DNA from: Candidatus Villigracilis propinquus
GTDB taxonomy: Bacteria > Chloroflexota > Anaerolineae > Anaerolineales > Villigracilaceae
DNA length: 64,000 bases
NCBI GenBank assembly: GCA_016714565.1
Contig: JADKDM010000007.1
Coordinates: 124,001 to 188,000, forward strand
Direction of reading: 5' to 3'
Shown here: piece by piece, positions 8,300-17,149 of the stretch
How positions within the stretch are numbered: the stretch's first letter is position 1
Layout: each line of letters begins with the position of its first letter
Notes under the pieces: generated by a model
The model's database searches: none
Seen by the model: only the letters and a program-made list of their open reading frames with translations
What the model was told of the DNA's origin: nothing
Program-made: the position numbers and the translations under genes

Positions 8300-9985
8300 T
8301 TATTTCTTCACCGGTCTCTGCAACATCTGATCCAACGCCGCGCCTGCGGGAACCATTGGATAAACTGCATCTTCCATTTCCACTTTGAACTCGATCACGG
8401 TCGGGCCTTTGATGCTGCGCGCCCATGCGATCGCTTCATCCACTTCCTCGCGCTTGGTCACACGACGAGCGGGGACTCCATGCGCTTCGGCAAGTTTGAC
8501 AAAATCAGGCGAGAGCATGTTCACAGCAGAGTAACGCTTCTCAAAGAAGAACTCCTGCCACTGACGAACCATGCCAAGGAAGCTGTTGTTCATGATCGCG
8601 ACTTTCACGTTCGCGCCTTCCTGAACGGCAGTGGTCAGTTCGGCAGCAGTCATCTGGAAACCACCGTCACCTGCTACAGCCCAAACTTCCTGATCTTTGT
8701 TCGCAAACCATGCGCCAATTGCAGAGGGCAGACCAAAGCCCATTGTGCCCGCGCCGCCCGAAGTGAGCCAGCGATTCGGCTTATCCAACGCATAATATTG
8801 CGCCGTCCACATTTGGTGTTGACCTACATCCGTGGCAATGATCGCGCCGCCGCCTGTGGCCTTCCAAATATCCTCGATCAAATGCGGCACATACAACTTG
8901 CCGTCATCGGGCCAGTTCATAATGCTACGTGTGTCGGCTTCTGACTTCCAGCCGTTGATCTGCTTCTTCCATTCTTCGTGATCGTACTCATCCACCATCG
9001 GCACGAGATCGGTCAAAACGGTTTTCAGATTACCCACGAGCGGGACGTCCACCGTTACATTCTTGTGGATTTCCGAAGGATCAATTTCAACGTGAATTTT
9101 CTTCGCGTGCGGCGCGTAGGTTTTCAAGGTGCCCGTCACACGGTCATCGAAGCGCATACCGAAAGCAAGGATCAGATCAGAATTCTGGATCGCCAGATTG
9201 GTATGGACTTCGCCGTGCATACCCATCATGCCAAGGCTCAGTTCATGGGAAGCTGGGAACGCGCCCAAGCCAAGCAATGTGCTGGCAACAGGCGTTTGCG
9301 TCTTGACCGCGAAGTTCATCAACACTTCTTCGGCTTCCGAAACCAACACGCCATGTCCACACAAAATGATCGGACGCTGCGCCTTCTCGATCAGCTTGAC
9401 CGCACGCTCCAAAGATTCTTTTGGCGCATGTTCAACAGGTTGATAACCGGGGAGTTTCACATTCTCAGGATATTCAAACTCACAAGACTCAACCTGCGCG
9501 TTCTTACAGATGTCGATCAACACCGGGCCGGGGCGTCCACTGCGTGCAATGTAAAACGCCTCGCGTACAACTTCTGCAATTTCATCGGCACGCGTCACAA
9601 GATAATTATGTTTGGTGATCGGCAAGGTAATGCCGGTCATGTCCACTTCCTGAAACGCATCCCCGCCGATCAGGTGCGCGGCAACCTGTCCCGTAACGAA
9701 TACCACAGGGACAGAATCCATCATCGCCGTGGCAATGCCCGTCACAAGGTTCGTCGCGCCGGGGCCGGATGTCCCCATCGCCATCCCCACCTTGCCCGAA
9801 GCACGCGCATACCCATCCGCCATGTGCGCCCCACCCTGCTCATGACGTACCAACACATGATGGATCGGATAACTCAACATCGCATCATAGATCGGCATAT
9901 TCGCCCCGCCTGGATACCCAAAGACCACTTCCACGCCTTCACGCACCACGCATTCCCATAAAATTTCTGCACCTGTCTTTTTCAT
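8300..9985 (-). CDS. ilvB: acetolactate synthase large (catalytic) subunit
   Basis: Thiamine-diphosphate and FAD enzyme that makes acetolactate and acetohydroxybutyrate. Motifs: VFGYPGGANMPIYDAM with the catalytic glutamate in VRHEQGGAHMADGYAR, and the ThDP/Mg site GDGGFQMTAAEL...MNNSF. It has 561 aa from the ATG at 9985 (MKKTGAEILWE). An open frame extends 10 codons upstream through the spacer repeat (MMNDEKRNRA), which I regard as not translated. It is followed by ilvN across the 8207-8298 repeat. Confidence 0.93.
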   Translation of the reverse strand: MKKTGAEILWECVVREGVEVVFGYPGGANMPIYDAMLSYPIHHVLVRHEQGGAHMADGYARASGKVGMAMGTSGPGATNLVTGIATAMMDSVPVVFVTGQVAAHLIGGDAFQEVDMTGITLPITKHNYLVTRADEIAEVVREAFYIARSGRPGPVLIDICKNAQVESCEFEYPENVKLPGYQPVEHAPKESLERAVKLIEKAQRPIILCGHGVLVSEAEEVLMNFAVKTQTPVASTLLGLGAFPASHELSLGMMGMHGEVHTNLAIQNSDLILAFGMRFDDRVTGTLKTYAPHAKKIHVEIDPSEIHKNVTVDVPLVGNLKTVLTDLVPMVDEYDHEEWKKQINGWKSEADTRSIMNWPDDGKLYVPHLIEDIWKATGGGAIIATDVGQHQMWTAQYYALDKPNRWLTSGGAGTMGFGLPSAIGAWFANKDQEVWAVAGDGGFQMTAAELTTAVQEGANVKVAIMNNSFLGMVRQWQEFFFEKRYSAVNMLSPDFVKLAEAHGVPARRVTKREEVDEAIAWARSIKGPTVIEFKVEMEDAVYPMVPAGAALDQMLQRPVKK

Positions 9986-9996
9986 AGCTCGATTCC

Positions 9997-10022
9997 TTTT
10001 TTCATCATTCATCATTCAGAAT
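9997..10022. repeat. ATTCATCATTC spacer repeat
   Basis: TTCATCATTCATCATTCAG lies between ilvB and ilvD and includes the last codon and stop of ilvD. It belongs to the family at 1663-1722. Confidence 0.55.
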
Positions 10023-11682
10023 TTAGCACTGCGCCCGTATCCGCGCTCGTCACAAAATGCGAATATCGCTTCAACCACTTGGATGTGACCGTGGATTTGA
10101 ACGGAGGCAGCGCCGCCAGCCGACTCTTGATCTCCGCCTCGCTCAACTTAACGTTTAGGCTGCGTGCCACCAAATCAATTTGGATTACATCCCCAGCCTT
10201 GAGCGCCCCAATCGGGCCACCCGCAGCTGCTTCCGGCGAAACATGACCAATGCACGCGCCGCGAGTCCCGCCGCTGAAACGGCCATCGGTGATCAGCGCA
10301 ACCTTGTCGCCAAGTCCCTGCCCCATAATGGCGGATGTGGGTGAAAGCATTTCCTGCATCCCCGGCCCACCCTTCGGGCCTTCATAACGGACGACAACAC
10401 AATCCCCTGCTTTGACCTGTCCCGCCAAAATTCCAGCCATCGCATCATCCTGTGATTCAAAGATGACCGCGGGACCTTCAAACTGCATCATCGCCGCGCT
10501 CACGCCGCCCACTTTGACCACCGCCCCATTCGGAGCCAGATTGCCAAACAAAATGGACAAGCCGCCACGCTTGGAATGAGCATTTTCATATTTACGAATT
10601 ACTTCTTCGTCTTTGATCTCACAACCTTTGATCGATTCCCCCAACGTCTTGCCTGTGACCGTCATGCGGTCTAAATGCAGCATCCCCGTCCCCCGCTGGA
10701 CTTCGTTCAAAATGGCAGGGATTCCGCCAGCGCGATGAACATCTTCCATGTGCCATTTGCCAGCAGGACTCACTTTGCAGATGTGCGGCACTTTGTCTGC
10801 CACGGAATTGATGCGCTCCAACGGATACGGCACGCCTGCTTCATTCGCCAATGCCAACGTATGCAGCACCGTATTCGATGAACCGCCCATCGCCATGTCC
10901 AATGCGAAGGCATCATCAATCGCATCGGCAGTGACAATGTCTCGCGGCTTGATGTCCCGTTCGATCAAAGTCATGATCTGCGCCGCAGCCTGCTTTGCCA
11001 ATGACTCGCGTTCAGGAGTCTTCGCCAGAGCAGAGCCGTTATACGGCAACGCCAGACCGAGTACTTCCATCAAACAGTTCATCGAGTTGGCAGTGAACAT
11101 GCCAGAGCAAGAACCACAGGATGGACAGGCAAATTTTTCCAAAATGGATAATCGCTTCTCGTCAATTTTCCCCGCTGAAAATGCGCCCACGCCTTCAAAG
11201 ACAGAGATCAAGTCCAATGTTTCGCCATCGGGTGTCATGCCTGCTTTCATCGCACCGCCAGAGACAAAGATGGTCGGCACGTTCACGCGCATGGCCGCCA
11301 GCAACATGCCAGGCACGATCTTGTCGCAGTTCGGGATACAGACCATGGCGTCGAATCTATGAGCTTCGACCATGGTCTCGACGCAGTCAGCAATTAGTTC
11401 ACGGGAAGGAAGCGAGTACTTCATCCCCATGTGACCCATTGCAATGCCATCATCCACGCCGATGGTATTGAACTCGAACGGCACACCACCCGCCGCGCGA
11501 ACAGCATCCTTGATCAGCTTGCCGAATTCCTGCAAATGCACATGCCCGGGCACAACATCCACATACGAATTGACGATCGCTACAAAGGGCTTGTTGAAAT
11601 CCTCATCCTGCAAACCTGTGGCGCGCAGTAATGCGCGATGCGGCGCTTTTTCGTACCCTTTTTTGACTGTATCTGAACGCAT
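10012..11682 (-). CDS. ilvD: dihydroxy-acid dehydratase
   Basis: Iron-sulfur dehydratase giving 2-ketoisovalerate and 2-keto-3-methylvalerate. Cluster and metal ligands appear in IPNCDKIVPGML and CPSCGSCSGMFTANSMNC; ITDGRFSGGTRGACIGHVSPEAA is the C-terminal signature. It has 556 aa, a normal length. As the first structural gene of the operon it follows the leader peptide and attenuator at 11763-11915 after a 5' region of about 100 nt. Its C-terminal LNSE is encoded inside the spacer repeat. Confidence 0.94.
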   Translation of the reverse strand: MRSDTVKKGYEKAPHRALLRATGLQDEDFNKPFVAIVNSYVDVVPGHVHLQEFGKLIKDAVRAAGGVPFEFNTIGVDDGIAMGHMGMKYSLPSRELIADCVETMVEAHRFDAMVCIPNCDKIVPGMLLAAMRVNVPTIFVSGGAMKAGMTPDGETLDLISVFEGVGAFSAGKIDEKRLSILEKFACPSCGSCSGMFTANSMNCLMEVLGLALPYNGSALAKTPERESLAKQAAAQIMTLIERDIKPRDIVTADAIDDAFALDMAMGGSSNTVLHTLALANEAGVPYPLERINSVADKVPHICKVSPAGKWHMEDVHRAGGIPAILNEVQRGTGMLHLDRMTVTGKTLGESIKGCEIKDEEVIRKYENAHSKRGGLSILFGNLAPNGAVVKVGGVSAAMMQFEGPAVIFESQDDAMAGILAGQVKAGDCVVVRYEGPKGGPGMQEMLSPTSAIMGQGLGDKVALITDGRFSGGTRGACIGHVSPEAAAGGPIGALKAGDVIQIDLVARSLNVKLSEAEIKSRLAALPPFKSTVTSKWLKRYSHFVTSADTGAVLNSE

Positions 11683-11697
11683 AATGCTCCTTTAGTT

Positions 11698-11747
11698 TCA
11701 GACCATGGACGATGCTTGATGGTCTGTGGTCTATTGTCTGTGGTCAG
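11698..11747. repeat. ATGGTC-type spacer repeat
   Basis: CAGACCATGGACGATGC, TGATGGTCTGTGG and TCTATTGTCTGTGGTC words resemble the repeat at 43-87. It sits between the attenuator and ilvD, so it would be in the mRNA only after readthrough. Confidence 0.5.
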
Positions 11748-11762
11748 TTCTTATATTGATAT

Positions 11763-11793
11763 AAAAAGAGCCGCCCGTGGTTAGGGCGGCTCT
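11763..11793 (-). terminator. ilv operon attenuator terminator
   Basis: On the minus strand AGAGCCGCCC, a 7-nt loop, GGGCGGCTCT and then TTTTTAT form a perfect 10-bp intrinsic terminator 18 nt after the leader stop codon and before ilvD. Its 5' arm plus loop (11779-11791) can instead pair with GGTTAGGATGGCT (11829-11841) inside the leader ORF, at 12 of 13 positions counting one G-U. This is the expected antiterminator. Confidence 0.9.
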
Positions 11794-11810
11794 CGTTCTC
11801 ACTTAGTGAT

Positions 11811-11915
11811 TTATTTTACTCTCACCGTAGCCATCCTAACCAAAAATTGATCCTTAATAATAAGGACCGCAAGGACTACTACAATAATTGAGAGGCTGAA
11901 CAAAGATGTATTCAT
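11811..11915 (-). CDS. ilvL: ilv leader peptide (attenuation sensor)
   Basis: A 34-codon ORF begins 20 nt downstream of the -10 box. Residues 10-20 are IIVVVLAVLII, ten Ile/Val/Leu codons out of eleven, followed by KDQFLVRMATVRVK and a TAA stop. Shortage of charged Ile, Val or Leu tRNA would stall a ribosome just before the antiterminator strand at 11829-11841 and allow readthrough into ilvD. There is no obvious Shine-Dalgarno; the 5' end would be only about 12 nt long. The hydrophobic run could suggest a tiny membrane peptide, but the position before a terminator makes attenuation far likelier. Confidence 0.88.
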   Translation of the reverse strand: MNTSLFSLSIIVVVLAVLIIKDQFLVRMATVRVK

Positions 11916-11934
11916 TGGCTTGTGACTTCGCACG

Positions 11935-11962
11935 ATTATAGGCGGAAACGGAAATCCGTCAA
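11935..11962 (-). promoter_or_regulatory. sigma-70 promoter of the ilv-leu operon
   Basis: TTGACG (11957-11962) and TATAAT (11935-11940), read on the minus strand, are separated by 16 nt. The predicted start near 11928 lies just before the leader peptide. The space from here to the end of lysK at 12024 shows nothing else I recognise. Confidence 0.85.
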
Positions 11963-12023
11963 GGGTAGTATTTTCCGATTCGGACATAAAGAACGATTAC
12001 ATTTCGTCCTTCGGGAACATGGA

Positions 12024-13089
12024 TCATCCAACCAATTTTTCCAGCGCCGCACTTAATACATTTACTGCTTTTTGATAATCTTCCAAATTGATGTGTTCAT
12101 TCGGCGTGTGATCCAATGCTGAATCCCCGGGACCATACACCACAGCGGGACATTTCCACACAGGGGCGACAATGTTCAAGTCAGCAGTTCCCGTTTTGTA
12201 GACGAAACGCGGCTCCCCGCCCTGTGACCTGATTCCGCTTAAGAAGCTTCGTACCAGCTGTGTGTTTTTCTCACACCCCCACGCAGGGATGGCGAAGCCG
12301 ACAGGTTCAACCTCGAAGTGACAGTCACCTTGAAGGTGACTGTCACTTATTATTTAGTTTTGCATACCAATCTTCCGGCGAAACTTCCACAGGCAAGCGG
12401 ACACCAACTTTCAACCGTGCCCATTGTTCAAAATCATTCGAGTCCGAATCCATGCCGCGCAAGGTGAGCAACAATTTATCAAACACTTTTGGCTTATCGG
12501 CATTGAACGAATCAACATACGCTTTGATCTTCAACCAAACTTCCACAGCTGCTTCCGCCGCTGTCTCTTCGCCGCTCGCCGTGTGCGCCTGCCCGCGTTT
12601 GACGGTCACATTCGCCCACGCGCTGCCTTTGTAACCAAGTGCCATTCTGTCCCACTGATTGGGCTCACCGATGATCGCAAAATCTGGCTTGTATTTCGTT
12701 GCGACAAATCTTGCGCCTTCTGAATTACGCTCTTCTTCCACCGCACCAATCACAACAAACTGCCAGCCATGCTTCGCGCCAATCTTTGCCACCGCATCCA
12801 CAAAACTCGCCAACGGCCCTTTCGCATCCACCGAGCCGCGCCCGTACAGCAAGTTTCCAACTTGCTCAACCTTGATCTCTCCTGGCACCGTATCAATGTG
12901 ACCGAGCAACACAACCTGCCTCGTCCCCTTCCCCATCACACCGACAGCATTGCCAGCCTCATCAATGAAAGCATCGTCATAGCCCAGTGACTTCATCCGC
13001 GTCACAAGCCACTCCACCGCGCCGCGTTCCTGCCCTGACGGGCTATATTGAGAAACAAGTCCGATTAGGGTTTCAAATTCATCATTCAT
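12024..13089 (-). pseudogene. lysK: LysW-amino-acid hydrolase (LysK/ArgE-like), interrupted by a palindromic repeat
   Basis: Releases lysine or ornithine from the carrier protein LysW; M20-family zinc peptidase. The first 248 codons (13089 to 12343) are normal, with VVLLGHIDTVPGE, GRGSVDAKGPLASFV and GAVEEERNSEGA metal-site motifs. The frame then stops inside a 33-nt palindrome at 12316-12348. Beyond it the expected C-terminus resumes in another frame (about 12313 to 12024): GFAIPAWGCEKN, VYKTGTADLNIVAPVW and YGPGDSALDHTPNEH. Just upstream of the palindrome, stops occur in all three frames, so this is not a simple base error. The start TAATG overlaps the argD stop. Two separately translated pieces seem less likely than loss of function, as no start codon opens the second piece. 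Confidence 0.85.
12316..12348. repeat. 33-nt perfect palindrome inside lysK
   Basis: Arms AAGTGACAGTCACCTT and AAGGTGACTGTCACTT flank a single G. The element contains an in-frame TGA for lysK and shifts the frame. A degenerate copy lies at 61347-61381, in front of the LysM lipoprotein gene. Confidence 0.85.
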
Positions 13090-14270
13090 TATTCAGCATT
13101 CTGCATTTCACTGGTCAACACTTCCGTCAACACATCCACCAAATGATCGATCTGCTCATAGGTAATCACCAGCGGCGGCAACAAACGGATCACCGTCAAA
13201 CCTGCATTCAAGGCAATGATCTTTTTCTCCTGCAAGATCTTAATATACGGCGTGACCTTCTGCTTCATCTCAATGCCGACCATCAAACCAATTCCACGCA
13301 CCTCACGGATATTGGGCGATTCGATCTTCTTCAACTTCTCCATCAAATACGCGCCCTTCGCCGCCGCCTGACCGGGCAGGTCTTCGCCGAGGATGACATC
13401 CAGCGCTGCATTCGCCGCCGCGCACGAAAGCGGATTTCCGCCAAAGGTCGAGCCATGCACACCGGGCACAAGGTTCTTGATGTTCGCACCGATCAACACC
13501 GCACCCATCGGCACGCCGCCCGCCAGTGACTTTGCACAAGTCAACAGATCAGGCGTCACACCGTAATGTTGAACCGCAAACATCTTGCCAGTGCGTCCAA
13601 ATCCCGTTTGGATTTCATCCACGATCAACAACGCGCCGCGCTCATCACAGATCCGCCGCGCAGCTTGGATGTATTCCAAACTTGCCGGGTACACACCGCC
13701 TTCGCCCTGCACCACTTCCAGAATCACGGCGGCAGTCTCTTCGTTTACAGCTTTATCCAATGCTTCGATATTGTTGTACGAAACATGCGAAACGCCGGGC
13801 AGAAGCGGCTCGAATCCTTCACGATATTTTTTATTGAACGTCGCCGAAAGCGAACCATACGTCCGTCCATGAAACGCGCGCATCGCTGCAATGAAATTCT
13901 TGCGCCCCGTGGAAATACGCGCAAACTTGAACGCCGCCTCCACAGCCTCTGTCCCTGAATTGCAGAAAAAGACTCTGTCCAAGCCAGGAACCAACGCCGT
14001 GATCTTTTCCATCAACTGCGCGCGCTGGTCATTGGGAAATGACTCAAACAAAGTGATCAGCGTATTCGCCTGCTTATAGAGCGCCTCCGCAATTTTCGGG
14101 TGAGCATGACCGAGGTTCGCAACGCCATGTCCCGACGAGCAATCCAAATATTCCACGCCGTTCACATCAAACAACGATGCGCCCTGTCCGCGCACGATGG
14201 TCAATGTCTGCTTGGCGTACACGCCCGAGGTATGTTTATTTTCAGTATCTATAATTTGCTGTGCGTTCAT
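13089..14270 (-). CDS. argD: acetylornithine / LysW-gamma-lysine aminotransferase
   Basis: Class III PLP aminotransferase converting the carrier-bound semialdehyde to the amine (ornithine or lysine arm). Motifs: GVEYLDCSSGHGVANLGH, FFCNSGTEAVEAAFKFAR, VDEIQTGFGRTGKMFA and the PLP lysine in LLTCAKSLAGGVPMG. It has 393 aa. It overlaps argB by 4 nt and lysK by one base. Its C-terminal EMQNAE is encoded by the ATGCAGAATG word of the spacer-repeat family. The carrier-protein context favours the LysJ-like role; substrate choice cannot be read from the sequence. Confidence 0.88.
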   Translation of the reverse strand: MNAQQIIDTENKHTSGVYAKQTLTIVRGQGASLFDVNGVEYLDCSSGHGVANLGHAHPKIAEALYKQANTLITLFESFPNDQRAQLMEKITALVPGLDRVFFCNSGTEAVEAAFKFARISTGRKNFIAAMRAFHGRTYGSLSATFNKKYREGFEPLLPGVSHVSYNNIEALDKAVNEETAAVILEVVQGEGGVYPASLEYIQAARRICDERGALLIVDEIQTGFGRTGKMFAVQHYGVTPDLLTCAKSLAGGVPMGAVLIGANIKNLVPGVHGSTFGGNPLSCAAANAALDVILGEDLPGQAAAKGAYLMEKLKKIESPNIREVRGIGLMVGIEMKQKVTPYIKILQEKKIIALNAGLTVIRLLPPLVITYEQIDHLVDVLTEVLTSEMQNAE

Positions 14271-15082
14271 TCGATCACCGTTCCATTTCCTGCCAAAGCA
14301 TTTGAGATTGGATTTTGAATTCTTCCGTCCGCGATGATGACACGACTCACGCCGCCCTTTAACGCTTCCTCCGCGCCGAGGACTTTCTTCTTCATGCGAC
14401 CCTGCGCCGCCTCACTCGCCGCCGCCAATTGACTCTGCGGCAGCTGCCGAATGAGCGTAGACTCGTCTGGGAATTTTCTCATCAGTCCCGGCACCGCTGT
14501 GAGCAACAAAAGATTCTCCGCCTTCAACGCGGACGCAACCATCGCCGCCGCGCGGTCTGCATCCACATTCAACGCCTCCCCTTTTTCGCTGACAGCCACA
14601 GGCGCGATCACGGGCATGTACCCAGCATTGAGCAGCATCAAAAGCAATTCGCTATTGACCGTATCGATCTTCCCCGTGTAATCGTCGCGGATAATCTTTC
14701 GCTTGCCGTTCTCAATGCTCTGCACAGACTCTTTGCGCGTGGCTTGCAACAACTTTCCATCGAGTCCACACAACCCAAACGCATTGACTCCCATCATCTG
14801 CAACTGCTCGGTCAACAACGAATTGACCTTGCCATTCACCGCCATCAAAAAGATTTCAAGAGTCTTTCTGTCAGTGTAGCGAGACGTGTATCCCGAAGGC
14901 GATGTGATCATCTTCGGCGGAGTCCCCAACCCTTCGCCCAATGCGTTCGCTTCCGCAGAACCACCATGCACAAAGACCAGTTTCTTGCCTTGCTTCAATA
15001 ATTCCACAGCGTCTGCACAGATCGCAGAAAAATCCACGCCTTCCGTGCCGCCGAGTTTGACTACAGTAATTGATTCAGCCAT
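14267..15082 (-). CDS. argB: LysW-linked glutamate/aminoadipate kinase
   Basis: Amino-acid kinase family enzyme phosphorylating the side-chain carboxylate of carrier-bound glutamate or aminoadipate. Motifs: VVKLGGTEGV at the N-terminus, LVFVHGGSAEANALGE and GLCGLDGKLLQATRKE. It has 271 aa from the ATG at 15082 (MAESITVV), after GGAGAACTT. A further 16 upstream codons are open but lie in a spacer repeat. It is close to LysZ in form (the RKES region); here lysZ and argB are alternative names for the same step. Confidence 0.87.
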   Translation of the reverse strand: MAESITVVKLGGTEGVDFSAICADAVELLKQGKKLVFVHGGSAEANALGEGLGTPPKMITSPSGYTSRYTDRKTLEIFLMAVNGKVNSLLTEQLQMMGVNAFGLCGLDGKLLQATRKESVQSIENGKRKIIRDDYTGKIDTVNSELLLMLLNAGYMPVIAPVAVSEKGEALNVDADRAAAMVASALKAENLLLLTAVPGLMRKFPDESTLIRQLPQSQLAAASEAAQGRMKKKVLGAEEALKGGVSRVIIADGRIQNPISNALAGNGTVIE

Positions 15083-15096
15083 AAGTTCTCCATGTT

Positions 15097-15156
15097 GAAG
15101 AAAGACGAAAGAGGAAAGAAACCCTTCCAACTATTCTTTCTTCTTTCCTCTTTCTT
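15097..15156. repeat. AAAGAGGAAAGAA inverted repeat
   Basis: A purine-rich arm (GAAGAAAGACGAAAGAGGAA) faces a complementary pyrimidine-rich arm (TTCTTTCTTCTTTCCTCTTT) across about 14 nt. It spans the argC-argB spacer and touches the argC stop codon. Confidence 0.6.
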
Positions 15157-16204
15157 AGATCGGATGTAAACCCATAAATTCAAGACCGAGAGTTTCATCC
15201 CATCCCATCATCAAATTCATACATTGCACCGCCGTACCAGACGCACCCTTCATCAAGTTGTCAATGGCGCACATCGCCACAATGTGACCGTTGCTCTCGT
15301 CCAGTTCAAAGCCAAGGTCGGCATAATTCGAGCCAGCTAAAATTTTTGGTTCAGGCACGCGGTAGATTCCGCGCTGTTCATGCACCACCCGCACGAACGG
15401 ATTTTCGTTCGCAACCGCTCGATAGGCTTTCCACAGATCTTTTGTCGCCACACCAGGCTTGACCTTGGCATGAGCCGTCGCCAACACACCGCGAACAATA
15501 TCTACAGCGGTCATGGTCAGCGAAACATCCTTGACTCCCATTTCCTGAATCACTTCCGCCGTGTGACGATGCCCAAACGCAGAGAACGTCCGAATTACAT
15601 TTGCACGTTCCGCATGAAGCGAACCAGAATTTCCTTCCGCGCCGCCTTCCGATGAACCAACTTTAATTTCAATAATTACTGGGGAAGATAAATCAATCAA
15701 ATCCGCTTTGACCAACGGCAGCAGCGCAAGGTTGCTCGCCGTGGCATTGCATCCTACGCCGCTGATATAACTCGCCTTGGAAATTTCGTCACGATGCAGT
15801 TCAGGCAAACCATACACAAACTTACTCAACCACTCCGGCGCGGCGTGTTTTTCGCCATACCATTTCTCGTAAAAAGCCACATCCCGCAAACGGAAATCCG
15901 CCGCGAGGTCGATAATTTTTGTTCCGAGTTTGGCATACTCTTCGATGTTCTTCTGAGCCTGTCCATGCGGCTGGGCAAGGAAAAGGATATCCACCGACTC
16001 CAACTGAGAAGGGTCGCTGAATTTCAACTGTGTCTGTTTTCTCAAATTGGGATGCGTCTGATACACATACTCCCCCACACGCGAACGGGAGGTGACTTGC
16101 TTAATGTCTACATTCGGGTGTCCCAGTAGCAAACGGAGTAGTTCCCCCCCGCCATACCCTGAACCGCCAACAATCGAAACTGTGGTTTTCAATTCATCAT
16201 TCAT
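15155..16204 (-). CDS. argC: N-acetyl/LysW-gamma-glutamyl-phosphate reductase
   Basis: Reduces the acyl phosphate made by the kinase to a semialdehyde using NADPH. The N-terminal Rossmann motif is VSIVGGSGYGGGELLRLLLGHP; the active-site cysteine lies in YISGVGCNATASNLALLPL. It has 349 aa, the usual length. It overlaps lysX by 4 nt (ATGA). Its first residues MNDEL are encoded by the ATGAATGATGAA repeat word, which also encodes the end of lysX. LysY is the equivalent name in a lysine pathway. Confidence 0.9.
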   Translation of the reverse strand: MNDELKTTVSIVGGSGYGGGELLRLLLGHPNVDIKQVTSRSRVGEYVYQTHPNLRKQTQLKFSDPSQLESVDILFLAQPHGQAQKNIEEYAKLGTKIIDLAADFRLRDVAFYEKWYGEKHAAPEWLSKFVYGLPELHRDEISKASYISGVGCNATASNLALLPLVKADLIDLSSPVIIEIKVGSSEGGAEGNSGSLHAERANVIRTFSAFGHRHTAEVIQEMGVKDVSLTMTAVDIVRGVLATAHAKVKPGVATKDLWKAYRAVANENPFVRVVHEQRGIYRVPEPKILAGSNYADLGFELDESNGHIVAMCAIDNLMKGASGTAVQCMNLMMGWDETLGLEFMGLHPI

Positions 16205-17073
16205 CCTTCATCCTTCATCTTTGCAATTCTCACCACATAATCCACGATCTCACCGGCGATATCAATACCGCTCACAGGCTGCATGGTATGGAACTCCATG
16301 GTGTGATTGATCTCATTCACCACCAACCCCTTTTGCGGATGCTCCACCAAGTCCACGCCAAGCAAGCCGCCGCCCACCGCCTTTGAAGCACGCAGACAAA
16401 TATCTTCGATCTCCGGTGTGATCGGACACAACTCACCGCTGCCGCCGCGCGCCGTATTCGTGATCCAATGCTCCGAGGTGCGATACATCGCCGTCAATAC
16501 ACGGTCACCGATCATGATGACGCGGATATCACGCCCGGGCTTTTCAATAAATTCCTGAATATAAAAAACCGAATGCTGTACCGAACCCAGTGTGGACTTA
16601 TGCTCCAGCACCGCCTCCGCTGCATCGCGGTCATTGACCTTCGCCAGCAACCGTCCCCACGAACCAACAACCGGCTTCAACACCACCGGGTAGCCAAACG
16701 CTTCAATCGCTTCAAGCGCCGCTTCAGGGGTGAAGGCAGTCACATTATGCGGCTGCGGCACACCATCACGAGCCAGCACGGCGCTGGTCATCAACTTATC
16801 GCCGCATACTTCCGCCACTGCCGCCGTGTTCACCGTCGGCACGCCGAACGAGTTTAGCAATCGCAGTGCATACAGCCCGCTGTTATAACTGATACTGCGC
16901 TCCAGCACCGCATCATATTGCTTCCACGGCTCAGGCTTCTCCAAGTCAAAACTAATCGCGCGGTCGTCGAGACGGTCATAGTCAATGCCGCGTTTTTCCA
17001 TCGCACCAAAGATCCATTTCTCTTCAACGCGGACTCGTGAATAAAGGACACCAACCTTCAATCTCTTTTGCAT
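16201..17073 (-). CDS. lysX: LysW-amino-acid ligase (ATP-grasp; LysX/ArgX)
   Basis: Joins the C-terminal glutamate of LysW to the alpha-amino group of glutamate or aminoadipate with ATP. ATP-grasp features: GYPVVLKPVVGSWGRLLAKV, VFYIQEFIEKPGRDIRV and LLGVDLVEHPQKGLVVNEIN. It has 290 aa from the ATG at 17073 (MQKRLKVGVL); another ATG lies 3 codons upstream. It sits between lysW and argC. The segment ITNTARGGSG belongs to the substrate loop known in LysX/ArgX proteins, but I cannot assign Glu versus aminoadipate from it. Confidence 0.88.
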   Translation of the reverse strand: MQKRLKVGVLYSRVRVEEKWIFGAMEKRGIDYDRLDDRAISFDLEKPEPWKQYDAVLERSISYNSGLYALRLLNSFGVPTVNTAAVAEVCGDKLMTSAVLARDGVPQPHNVTAFTPEAALEAIEAFGYPVVLKPVVGSWGRLLAKVNDRDAAEAVLEHKSTLGSVQHSVFYIQEFIEKPGRDIRVIMIGDRVLTAMYRTSEHWITNTARGGSGELCPITPEIEDICLRASKAVGGGLLGVDLVEHPQKGLVVNEINHTMEFHTMQPVSGIDIAGEIVDYVVRIAKMKDEG

Positions 17074-17087
17074 AAGAATCATCCAAG

Positions 17088-17139
17088 AGAAAGCGGAAGG
17101 CAGAAGGCAGCCTATTCATCATTCTGCCTTCCGCTTTCT
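17088..17139. repeat. 18-bp perfect inverted repeat (GCGGAAGGCAGAA type)
   Basis: AGAAAGCGGAAGGCAGAA (17088-17105) pairs perfectly with TTCTGCCTTCCGCTTTCT (17122-17139). It fills the lysW-lysX spacer. The loop contains TATTCATCATTC, the core of the other repeat family. Confidence 0.75.
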
Positions 17140-17149
17140 GCATTCCGCT

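Noticed and set aside
8978..9961. A 327-codon plus-strand frame opposite ilvB
   Set aside because: Antisense shadow of a well-conserved gene; His/Arg-rich composition is typical of reversed coding sequence.
11811..11915. Hydrophobic 34-aa ORF as a small membrane protein or toxin
   Set aside because: Its position between promoter and terminator, and overlap with the antiterminator strand, fit a leader peptide far better.
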